DNA of 64,000 bases from a virus: positions 1-64,000 of IMG/VR virus record IMGVR_UViG_3300025913_000025. One strand, written 5' to 3'. How positions within the stretch are numbered: the first letter of the stretch is position 1; every line of letters begins with the position of its first letter. The notes below the pieces were generated by a model, which saw nothing but the letters and a program-made list of their open reading frames with translations, ran no database searches and was not told the origin of the DNA. The position numbers and the translations under genes were made by a program. This document shows positions 56,946 through 64,000 of the stretch, in pieces.

Positions 56946-58564
56946 GCTCGGGAGTGATCCGCATCGCGGCGGATATGAAGCCGCTCCTGGCCACGCTCGG
57001 CGCGGCCCGCTACCAGCTCGCGCGGTTCGTCGCTGGCACGCGGACGCTTGCTGAACTCTCGGGGTTCGTTGGCGCCTTCGGGACCGTGGGCGCTGTCTAT
57101 GCGCTCACCAAAGGGTTCATTGACGCCAATCAGGCGGCGGCCCATCTCGAAGAGACAATGAACCGGATCGAGGTTGTATTCGGAAGTTCGGCGCGAGTGA
57201 TCCTCGAATTCGCGGATCAAATGGCGGCGAAGTTCGGTTATCTCAAAAAACCGATCCTTGAAGCGGCATCCGCATTCGGTGAGTTCGGCCTAGCGGCCGG
57301 AATGACCAAGAAGGAGGCCGCGCAGTTCTCTCAGGCCATGGCGCGAGCCGCCATCGATGCTCAGAGCTTTTTCGACGTGCCGATTGCGACGGCGACTCAG
57401 AAGATTCTTGCGGGTCTGGCCGGCATGCCGCGCCCGCTCCGCGAATGGGGATCGTTGCTCAACGCGACCCAGGTCAAGCAAGAAGCCCTTCGGCTCGGCC
57501 TTGCGAAGACGACAGGTACGATCAGCGAACAGGACAAGGTTCTCGCGCGGTCGATCCTGATCCTCAAGGATCTCCAGATCGTCGAGGGAGACGCGGCCCG
57601 GACTATCAACAGTACGCAGCGACTCACCGATTCAGCGATCGGGCGGATTGGGAACGCGTTCACGAATCTTGGAATGGCGCTCAAACCGCTCTGGCACGGG
57701 ATCATGAAGGGACTTGATAACAGCGCACAGGGATTCCAGGCGTTCATCAACCGGAACATGAGTGCCATCACGTCCTGGTCCGAATGGGTCGTGAGTACCG
57801 TCTCGAAATTCGTGAGGTTCTTCCAGCCGGTTTGGAATGCACTCTCGGACGGCTGGAACCGATTCTGGGCAGCGCTAGTTGCTGAGACAAACAAGACGAT
57901 GGGCGCGATATCTCGAGCATTCGGTAAGGAAGGCGAGACTAGCGCGGACATGGTTCACTCCTTAGCCGATGGAGTTACCTATCTCGCCGATGCGGTTATC
58001 GGCCTGATCGGAGTCTGGGGCCAGTTCCGGGAAATGTTCGCCGATACGCTCGTCGTCGGTTTGGACCTTCTTTACGGAATCGCGATTGCCGTCGAAGGAA
58101 TTGCCTACGCATTCAAGGGGATAGCCCAATTTATCTCTGATACGATCGAGTTGATCGCGGTCCTCAACAATTCGATCATGGACGTCGTCGAGGCAGTAGG
58201 CGAAAAGCTCGTCGGAGTCGCTCCCAACCTCGATCAATTCCGGATGCAAGAGCGCGACGCAGGGAAGGGCAACAAGAAGGCGAAGCGCCGAGGTATCGGC
58301 GAGATTGCAGCCGATGTGAAGGCGGCTGACTTTGCAAAGGACAACGACGCGCGCCGCGAACTCAATGAGCCGGAGGAAGGCAAGAAGAAGGGTTCGGTCT
58401 TCTCCTCCTTCGAGGAGTTCTACAAGAAGCTCCAGGCGGGATCAGGTGAAAAAATCGCCAAGGAGCAACTCGGTGAACTCAAGGGAGCAAACGAGAACCT
58501 CATGGCGATCGTCAATGCCATGAAGAATGCCAAGAACCCGATCGCCGTTGCAGGGGGACGTTGA
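56930..58564 (+). CDS. Tape measure protein
   Basis: 544 residues, GTG start. Helical, Ala/Gly-rich, with features of tape measures: IRIAADMKPLLATLGAARYQ at the start, LEETMNRIEVVFGSSARVIL, hydrophobic stretches between 340 and 405 (VIGLIGVWGQFREM, LDLLYGIAIAVEGIAYAFKG) and a charged C-terminus. It sets tail length. By the usual 0.15 nm per residue the tail would be about 80 nm. Follows the chaperones, as expected. Confidence 0.85.
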   Translation: MAFDLGSGVIRIAADMKPLLATLGAARYQLARFVAGTRTLAELSGFVGAFGTVGAVYALTKGFIDANQAAAHLEETMNRIEVVFGSSARVILEFADQMAAKFGYLKKPILEAASAFGEFGLAAGMTKKEAAQFSQAMARAAIDAQSFFDVPIATATQKILAGLAGMPRPLREWGSLLNATQVKQEALRLGLAKTTGTISEQDKVLARSILILKDLQIVEGDAARTINSTQRLTDSAIGRIGNAFTNLGMALKPLWHGIMKGLDNSAQGFQAFINRNMSAITSWSEWVVSTVSKFVRFFQPVWNALSDGWNRFWAALVAETNKTMGAISRAFGKEGETSADMVHSLADGVTYLADAVIGLIGVWGQFREMFADTLVVGLDLLYGIAIAVEGIAYAFKGIAQFISDTIELIAVLNNSIMDVVEAVGEKLVGVAPNLDQFRMQERDAGKGNKKAKRRGIGEIAADVKAADFAKDNDARRELNEPEEGKKKGSVFSSFEEFYKKLQAGSGEKIAKEQLGELKGANENLMAIVNAMKNAKNPIAVAGGR

Positions 58565-59556
58565 TGCCGCTCCGACTGAACTCCACGACCAGCAAGCCAG
58601 CCGGTCCCACGAGCAGCGAGAATGAGGACTTCAGCCTCGACATCAATGGCGTCACATGCGCAATGGATCTTCGCGGTGGTGGCGACAGCGTCATCACGGA
58701 ACAGGTCACTCCGGACGGCCCGCAGGCGCAAGTTATCCTGAAATGCTTTTGGGAGGATCGGTGGAAGCTCATCAAGGCCCTGATGGGATCCAACACACTC
58801 GACAACTCGAACACGATCCAGCGCAAGATTCCATTCGCCTATCCCTCGCGCGAAGGTCTATTCTGCACGGCGATTCCCGAGATCCGCGGGTTGAAGCCTT
58901 ACCGTGACGACATGGGCGATGTCACGGGGATGCCCGGATGGATGGCCTACGAGTTCGCCTATCTCACGGCGATTTTCTCGAAGCCGAGTTACCAGGTCGT
59001 CGAGGATGACAGCCCGCAGGACAACGATCTTTCAGGGAAGACGTTCATCACGACCCGCATTCAGGAATCCGGAGAGACTCTGAGTCCCCAGGGAGGGACT
59101 TACTTCTTCACCGAGGGATCCCAGTCCGGCCAGCCGGTCAAAGACACGAACATCGGCCTGATCTACACCCGGTTCGAAATCACAATGACCCGGCACTTCA
59201 TGCCCGTCGTGCCGATTTGGGACACCCTTGCCTGTCTCGGACGCACGAATCTGAATGGCTTCGATCTCACGATCGGGACATTCTTGCCGGGAACGGTGTT
59301 GTTCGCGGGACTGCACATCGAACCGCGCGCGGAGCCTTCGACCGGCATTGTGCTCTGGGACGTCGATTACAAGTTCCTCGCGAATGCCGCGAACACCTGG
59401 AACACGATCCTTGACCGCGACGGGAAGTTCTCGAAGATCAACACCGACGTCTCGGGAAATGGAGCGGTCCCGTTCCCGCAGGTCGATTTCACCCGGCTCT
59501 TGAGCGATACGATCGCGACCGGACCAGATCCCGCTCCGGGACCGGAGCCAGCCTGA
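58564..59556 (+). CDS. Tail protein, probably distal tail
   Basis: 330 residues, ATG overlapping the tape measure stop (TGATG). Strand-rich (DFSLDINGVTCAMDLRGGGD, VTPDGPQAQVILKCFWEDRW, RKIPFAYPSREGLFCTAIPE). Position directly after the tape measure suggests a distal tail or tip protein. No family recognised. Ends in a Pro-rich tail. Confidence 0.6.
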   Translation: MPLRLNSTTSKPAGPTSSENEDFSLDINGVTCAMDLRGGGDSVITEQVTPDGPQAQVILKCFWEDRWKLIKALMGSNTLDNSNTIQRKIPFAYPSREGLFCTAIPEIRGLKPYRDDMGDVTGMPGWMAYEFAYLTAIFSKPSYQVVEDDSPQDNDLSGKTFITTRIQESGETLSPQGGTYFFTEGSQSGQPVKDTNIGLIYTRFEITMTRHFMPVVPIWDTLACLGRTNLNGFDLTIGTFLPGTVLFAGLHIEPRAEPSTGIVLWDVDYKFLANAANTWNTILDRDGKFSKINTDVSGNGAVPFPQVDFTRLLSDTIATGPDPAPGPEPA

Positions 59557-59557
59557 A

Positions 59558-60001
59558 ATGCTGGGACGCAACTTCTCACCGATCCGTCCAGGTCAGCAAA
59601 GCGGTTCGCCGTCATTCAACCGCGCGCTCACGGCCGGCATGCTCAACGCTCCCCGCGCGGAGCTCGAGCGTCTTGGCCGGCTCCGCGGTGGATCGGGCGT
59701 TTCGATCCTCGACACGCCAGGCGGTCCGCAGGTCAACATCGTCACTCCCGGCCAGCTCTACATTCAGCTCACCGGACCGGCGGCGGGCGACGGCGGGTAC
59801 CCGTGGGCGGAGTTCGTCCGGGTCTACCAGCAAGGCTATGTCGCGACCGGGCGCACCGGGGGTAACGATCCCGGAGCGGACGGCTATGATCCGGCCTACG
59901 AATCTCAGACCGGGGACACGACGTTGACGGCGGACGGGACCACCTATCTGGCGAACTACTCCGTAACCTCGGGAAATTGGTTGTTCGACGGCAAGAACTG
60001 A
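59558..60001 (+). CDS. Tail-tip-region protein, paralogue 1
   Basis: 147 residues. ILDTPGGPQVNIVTPGQLYI, TGPAAGDGGYPWAEFVRVYQ and TTYLANYSVTSGNWLFD align with the N-terminal third of the next protein. Low-complexity Gly/Thr content fits an extracellular virion part. Function unknown. Confidence 0.6.
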   Translation: MLGRNFSPIRPGQQSGSPSFNRALTAGMLNAPRAELERLGRLRGGSGVSILDTPGGPQVNIVTPGQLYIQLTGPAAGDGGYPWAEFVRVYQQGYVATGRTGGNDPGADGYDPAYESQTGDTTLTADGTTYLANYSVTSGNWLFDGKN

Positions 60002-60018
60002 AGCGACGGGAGCTCGCC

Positions 60019-61218
60019 TTGTTCCGTTCCCTGATCCCGCGCCAGCGACCCGGCTATCCGATCAGTTCTGGCGATCTCAACCGGACCGCGCGCCAGGTCG
60101 AGTGGCTCTCACGGCTGCGCGGGACCGGGAACATTCGGACGATGGACACCCCGCAAGGGCCGTTACTCCAGCAGGTCCTTCCGGCGACCATTTACGCCGT
60201 GCTTACCGGTCCGGCCAACGGGATTGGCGGATATCCTTGGAAGGAAGAGGTACGGCTTCCGGATGGGACATGGATGGAAACGGGGGTCACAGGTACGAAC
60301 GTGGCCGGCGCGGACTTCTTCGATCCGACCTACGAGCGACGGACCGGAAGCCTCACCGTTCCCCAGGATGGGCGGCGTTACCTGATGGGGCGCACGCCGT
60401 CGAGTGGGGAATGGATGTTTGCCTACCGGGTGGTGTGCAAGAGTCAAGACACGCTTTGTTTCATCGCTCCCGGATGCGGTCTCGATTCTCAAGCGTCACG
60501 GAACATCGTTACAGTTATCGACGCCGATGGAAATGTAGTTGGTGAGGGAGGTGCGTCGTTTGGAGTATTCGGAGGGCAAGGTGGCTGGCATACCTGCATC
60601 GACGGCATTCCGCCCGGAACCTACACTGCGACCATTACCTCGAATCAAGGCCCAATTGCAAGCCAAGGATTCGAGTACAAGGCACCGTGTAGCCCACTCA
60701 CAGTCACGATCCCTGGCTATGGTTGCATGTTTGTTCCGTCGTTCCTTACATACACTGGATTCATTGGCGGTGTTCCTGGATTCCTTCCGCCGACCAACGG
60801 AACAACTTTCAGTTACCAGGACACGCCGGCCGACCTTCAAGGATTCGGGATATTCAACGACCTAATCAGTCCGTTCTGCGCGAAATTCCCTGATAAGGTT
60901 TGGTGTAGCCCGGTTTATCCGCCACTCGATCCTACGACATCGCCATGGAGATTCGCGGTCGGTTTTACCGGATGCTTGGCGACTGCGTACCAAGTGTTTA
61001 CGCGGCGTGTGAACGGGATATTCTGGGTACTCAATACGCCGCAACCACTTGGCGCGTTAGGCGGCGGCGGAAATTCCGTGAATACATGCTTCCCGTTTAG
61101 TATCACGGTTCCAATTTCTGTTCAGCCGTTTGCGTTTTCGTTGACCGGAACTCAAAACAACGACTCGATTCCGTTCGATGGAACGCTGGGCGGAGTCGAA
61201 ATAGTGGACTGCCCATGA
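60019..61218 (+). CDS. Tail-tip-region protein, paralogue 2 with Cys-rich C-terminal domain
   Basis: 399 residues, TTG start with GGGAGCTCGCC upstream. Residues 35-130 repeat the previous protein (MDTPQGPLLQQVLPATIYAV, GPANGIGGYPWKEE, SSGEWMF). A C-terminal half of about 250 residues contains many cysteines (CKSQDTLCFIAPGCG, CLATAYQ, CFPF) and Gly-rich strands like a virion adhesin. A PPGTYTATITSNQG segment resembles a carboxypeptidase-regulatory or Ig-like fold. Confidence 0.65.
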   Translation: MFRSLIPRQRPGYPISSGDLNRTARQVEWLSRLRGTGNIRTMDTPQGPLLQQVLPATIYAVLTGPANGIGGYPWKEEVRLPDGTWMETGVTGTNVAGADFFDPTYERRTGSLTVPQDGRRYLMGRTPSSGEWMFAYRVVCKSQDTLCFIAPGCGLDSQASRNIVTVIDADGNVVGEGGASFGVFGGQGGWHTCIDGIPPGTYTATITSNQGPIASQGFEYKAPCSPLTVTIPGYGCMFVPSFLTYTGFIGGVPGFLPPTNGTTFSYQDTPADLQGFGIFNDLISPFCAKFPDKVWCSPVYPPLDPTTSPWRFAVGFTGCLATAYQVFTRRVNGIFWVLNTPQPLGALGGGGNSVNTCFPFSITVPISVQPFAFSLTGTQNNDSIPFDGTLGGVEIVDCP

Positions 61219-61409
61219 CTCCTCGATGCTCGCATTGCCCGATCGCTACGAATGCGTTCTGCCCTGGAATGACGGATAAGGCGGTTTGCGGACATTTTGC
61301 ATCGTTGCCAATACGAGCACCACTAACGATGGCAGAGGCCATCGCGATTTGGTGGAAGCAGTCCGAGGCAATATGGCGTGGAGAGCAACCGCGAGGATGT
61401 TGCGGTTGA
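61215..61409 (+). CDS. Small Cys-rich protein
   Basis: 64 residues. CSHCPIATNAFCPGMTDKAV then CGHF forms a compact Cys/His site. The C-terminal helix is Trp-rich (AIAIWWKQSEAIWRGEQP). ATGA overlap with the previous gene, and its stop lies 4 bases before the end of the convergent pilin-like gene. Function unknown. Confidence 0.6.
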   Translation: MTPRCSHCPIATNAFCPGMTDKAVCGHFASLPIRAPLTMAEAIAIWWKQSEAIWRGEQPRGCCG

Positions 61410-61413
61410 TCCG

Positions 61414-62883
61414 TCACTTTTGGATGCGTGCCCCCAACTGCGCCGTGTAGAACGGCGCGCTCGTGTCCCGCCCGTTGAAGTCCTCGAGACTATTCGTCGC
61501 GACCTGCCCAGTGCGGCCGAACAGGGTCAAAAGCAACCGCTCCCCCCGGAGCTGACGCCCAGACTGATCACCGTTGACCGGATAGCTCGACGCTGAACCG
61601 GGCATCGGCAGCGCGTAGCCAACTCCGGACTGAACGACCGGCTCGAAGACGTCCGTTCGCTCCGTGATCCAGAAATGCCAGAAGACCCCGCGCTCGCCGA
61701 AGCTCGTCGGCGATGAGTAGACCGTCGAGACGATCGCCTGCCCGTTCGGGTTGAGCATCAGATCGACCGTGTGCGCGATCGGATCCACCGGCAGCCGGGA
61801 TCGCTCCAAGCTCGAGTCCCAGGTCGTCGCGTCGATCACGATGTTGGTCGGAAGCGACGTCTCAGGCGTGTTGGCCGAGATGACCGGCCGGCGAGTGATC
61901 GTATAGAGGATCGGCGGCTCGATAAGCTTCGGCGTGGCGATGGGACCGTTTGTGTAGAAGGCGTCCGAGGCCGGCACGTTCCAACGCGACAGTGACGAGA
62001 GCCATGTCTCGATCTCCCATTCCGCCACGTTGTCCACAGTGCCGTCGAGGCCTGCAAACCCCCCGCCCGCGACGTCGATGCCCTCGTCGATCCCGTCGAA
62101 TCCCTGGTCGACATACCCGTCGCGGTTATCATCGAGACCATTCACTATGAATAGGTATTCCGGGTTGACCGTGATCGGCGTCGAGCCCTGCGCGTCGGTG
62201 TAGGTCCGCGTGAGATGCGAAGCCGCACCGGGCACATCGTCATTGACGAACAATTCGGGGTTCGCCACGGTCATCGGCCCGACCACGGTGTACGACTGCC
62301 CGGCCTGCCCGAGCTTGATCTTGTCGCCGATTCGGACATTCCAGAACCAGCCGGTTGGATTGTCGAATCCGGCGTGCGTGTCGTTATCGAGGAACGGCGA
62401 TTGCTCGATCATGAGCACTTGACCGTAGCTTGGGTTGTTCGGAGAAACCTGACCGCTTGTCGGGATAGTCGGTGGGTAGTAGGGGTAAACCGCGCTCGTC
62501 CCGTCCGGGTTGCGCACGGGATACGGAGGAACTCCGCCGTTGAAGACCATGACGGTCTGCGGCACTGGCCAGACGGTGACGTGACCGCTCGAGTAAGGAG
62601 GGCCCGGCTCAATCTGGACCCAGCGATTGAACGCCAGGACGGTCGGCGAGTTGGCGTAAGTCGGATCAGGAAGCAAGCGAATTCCTCGTGGAGCGTTGGC
62701 CTTGGTGGCGGCGGCTCTAGCCTGGATCAGTCCGCCTTGCAAGAGCCGTGCCGCTTCCGTGACCTGTCGGTGACGAATCGCCGGGATGATCGACGGCAGC
62801 AGCGCGGCCGAGACCAAGAGAATGATCAGGACCACGACCATCAGTTCAACCAGGGTGAATCCGCTTCGTCTCATCGGCAGCAT
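61414..62883 (-). CDS. Type IV pilin-like / pseudopilin protein
   Basis: 489 residues. MLPMRRSGFTLVELMVVVLI is a classic class III signal: cleavage after Gly, methylated Phe, Glu at +5, then a hydrophobic helix that packs pilin cores. The rest is a large extracellular domain with an Asp-rich loop (LDDNRDGYVDQGFDGIDEGI) resembling calcium-binding repeats. Such large prepilins are frequent in planctomycetes. AAAGGAAAACCCC precedes the ATG. It ends 4 bases from the last tail gene, with no attachment site or repeat visible between them. Confidence 0.85.
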   Translation of the reverse strand: MLPMRRSGFTLVELMVVVLIILLVSAALLPSIIPAIRHRQVTEAARLLQGGLIQARAAATKANAPRGIRLLPDPTYANSPTVLAFNRWVQIEPGPPYSSGHVTVWPVPQTVMVFNGGVPPYPVRNPDGTSAVYPYYPPTIPTSGQVSPNNPSYGQVLMIEQSPFLDNDTHAGFDNPTGWFWNVRIGDKIKLGQAGQSYTVVGPMTVANPELFVNDDVPGAASHLTRTYTDAQGSTPITVNPEYLFIVNGLDDNRDGYVDQGFDGIDEGIDVAGGGFAGLDGTVDNVAEWEIETWLSSLSRWNVPASDAFYTNGPIATPKLIEPPILYTITRRPVISANTPETSLPTNIVIDATTWDSSLERSRLPVDPIAHTVDLMLNPNGQAIVSTVYSSPTSFGERGVFWHFWITERTDVFEPVVQSGVGYALPMPGSASSYPVNGDQSGRQLRGERLLLTLFGRTGQVATNSLEDFNGRDTSAPFYTAQLGARIQK

Positions 62884-63092
62884 GGGGTTTTCCTTTCTCC
62901 GAGGTGGCTGTTGTGAATGAACACGCGCTCGCGTTCCGGGCCGTCGATAAAGACGTCCTGGAGGACTGCGGCAAGCGCACCGGGGAACCGGCGCGCTTGA
63001 TCGATCAGAGCAGGGTTCGCGATCACGTCCGAGATCAGAGCCGCGAGCAGGACAATGATCAGCAGGTGCCAGATCGCGAATTGACGGACCAT
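62871..63092 (-). CDS. Small membrane protein upstream of the pilin-like gene
   Basis: 73 residues. N-terminal span FAIWHLLIIVLLAALISDVI, then a charged C-terminal part. It overlaps the pilin-like gene by 13 bases, so the two are probably cotranslated. Unrecognised. Confidence 0.6.
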   Translation of the reverse strand: MVRQFAIWHLLIIVLLAALISDVIANPALIDQARRFPGALAAVLQDVFIDGPERERVFIHNSHLGERKTPCCR

Positions 63093-63104
63093 CGATGGTG
63101 ACTC

Positions 63105-63704
63105 CTATTTCCAGTGACGTTTGAGGAACTCAAGGACGCGCAACCCTTCTGCGGTCACACGGTAAGCGGTTCCGGCACAATAATTACACGCATGCTCATA
63201 ACCAAATTCGGACGGAAGACCGCAACCGTTGCACGCCGGACACGGAACTTCCAGCGCCGGAAAGAAAGGAGCTGGTTGCGGTTGCGCCTCGGTCGGCTTG
63301 TCGCGGTCCGCCCACAGAACGACGGTCGACTCTGGTTCGGAAGCTGGGGAAACGATTTCAGCGCATGCCGAGTCTTTCCGATACCGTTCGAGCGCGGCCT
63401 CCTGGTGTTGAATGAACGTGATGATGTCTGCGGTCATCATCGGTGGGCGACCCGTGATCTTCGCTACCTCATCAACAACGAGCTTCCATGCCTCCGCGTG
63501 ACGCTTGTCCGTTTTTTCCCTCTCCGCGAATGCCATCACAGCCTTGATGTAGCCGATGACTTCGTTGGCCTGGTCGTCGGCGTCGATCAGCGCTGAGTGC
63601 GCCACCGCGAACTGCCAAACCTTGATCCAGAGTCGCTCGATCGTCTGGAGTTCCTCGTAACGCTCGGCGGGAATCGTACACGTTCTGGCTTCTTCCACAG
63701 TCAT
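63105..63704 (-). CDS. Zinc-ribbon protein with a helical N-terminus
   Basis: 199 residues from ATG 63704, overlapping the regulator's TGA (GTG 63698 has better ribosome-site spacing). Helical N-terminal 120 residues, a Pro-rich linker, then CPACNGCGLPSEFGYEHACN and YCAGTAYRV, a DnaJ-type zinc ribbon, and a short terminal helix. Function unknown. Confidence 0.6.
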   Translation of the reverse strand: MTVEEARTCTIPAERYEELQTIERLWIKVWQFAVAHSALIDADDQANEVIGYIKAVMAFAEREKTDKRHAEAWKLVVDEVAKITGRPPMMTADIITFIQHQEAALERYRKDSACAEIVSPASEPESTVVLWADRDKPTEAQPQPAPFFPALEVPCPACNGCGLPSEFGYEHACNYCAGTAYRVTAEGLRVLEFLKRHWK

Positions 63705-63985
63705 TCTCCCTTGAGGATCTGAAGGCATTCAAGCAACTTCTGACCGAGTGGCTCGATCCGGTAGTAGGTCTCCCGCTTGCGATGCGACGAGATCGCGCCC
63801 GCCGTGCGGAGCAGGAGCAGATGATGATTCACCGAGCCGCGCGGCATGTCGGCCAGCGAGTGAATCGTTTTCAGCGAGCATAGCCCACCCGCCAACATGA
63901 TCAGGATTCGGGCTCGGGCCGGCACCGCAAGAAGCGAGAGCCGTTCCGCCGAGACGATCAAATCGCGATCGGTGATTTCGGACAT
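63701..63985 (-). CDS. ArsR-type winged-helix regulator
   Basis: 94 residues from ATG 63985 (an in-frame ATG at 63997 is possible). VPARARILIMLAGGLCSLKT, LADMPRGSVNHHLLLLRTAG and AISSHRKRETYYRIEP are the helices and wing of the ArsR fold. No metal-binding cysteine pair is seen in the DNA-recognition helix. It may control the pilin-like gene group downstream. Confidence 0.75.
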   Translation of the reverse strand: MSEITDRDLIVSAERLSLLAVPARARILIMLAGGLCSLKTIHSLADMPRGSVNHHLLLLRTAGAISSHRKRETYYRIEPLGQKLLECLQILKGE

Positions 63986-64000
63986 ATTCTCATTCACGGA

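Noticed and set aside
1-64000. CRISPR arrays, rRNA genes and integrase
   Set aside because: No regularly spaced repeat array, ribosomal RNA-like tract or tyrosine/serine recombinase signature was noticed in the translated frames. tRNAs were not excluded rigorously because they need a computed search.

Overview
The window looks like most of the genome of a tailed, siphovirus-type phage or prophage from a GC-rich bacterium. The best guess for the host is a planctomycete. That guess is an inference. It rests on the high GC, the two Tat-type signal peptides, the large GFTLVE pseudopilin with an Asp-rich loop at the right end, and the general look of the small proteins. No rRNA, tRNA, integrase, phage repressor, DNA polymerase or helicase was recognised, so part of the genome probably lies outside the window.

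Layout. (1) 1-4930, mostly minus strand: a truncated sliding-clamp-like gene, a DUF932 gene and a run of small orphan proteins, with two good promoters and a palindrome-rich gap at 2711-2931. One plus-strand DUF5681 gene sits among them. (2) 4931-6048: about 1.1 kb without a convincing gene between divergent blocks, holding helically phased repeats, a G6/C6 hairpin and a long pyrimidine-rich strand. It is a candidate origin or control region. (3) 6049-17034, plus strand: two DNA methyltransferases, a Lar-like zinc-ribbon protein, a HAD protein, several families of tandem duplicates and a winged-helix protein. (4) 17024-19342, minus strand: a papain-like cysteine peptidase, a holin-like protein, a coiled-coil gene with an in-frame amber codon and small proteins. 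(5) 19436-22798, plus strand: a VWA protein and small proteins leading into packaging. (6) 22810-36862: terminase large subunit, a TnpB element, a portal-MuF fusion, a gp10-like protein, a prohead protease with an unusual repeated C-terminal region, and an HK97-type capsid protein. (7) 36980-43982: HNH homing endonucleases, a methyltransferase-glycosyltransferase fusion, a second Tat-type protein and a GroES. (8) 44465-61409: head-tail connector (frameshifted), a 1658-residue duplicated beta-helix tail spike, head closure, a very basic protein ending in a tail-terminator-like domain, tail tube, tail assembly chaperones joined by a -1 frameshift, tape measure and tail-tip proteins. (9) 61414-63985, minus strand: a type IV pilin-like protein, a small membrane protein, a zinc-ribbon protein and an ArsR-type regulator.

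How the parts work together. Packaging, head, connector, tail and lysis functions are all present. The two methyltransferases plus the Lar-like protein suggest an anti-restriction set. Accessory mobile DNA (a TnpB with a structured RNA, and three HNH genes) sits in gaps between structural genes. Many genes start with ATGA, GTGA or TTGA overlaps, so translation is heavily coupled. Two sequence signatures recur: a promoter -35 region of the form GATTGMSGCAA, and a CTTCCTTCC element just ahead of the ribosome binding site.

Limits: everything was read by eye. Family names come from motif recognition, not searches, and start codons were chosen from ribosome binding sites and overlaps.
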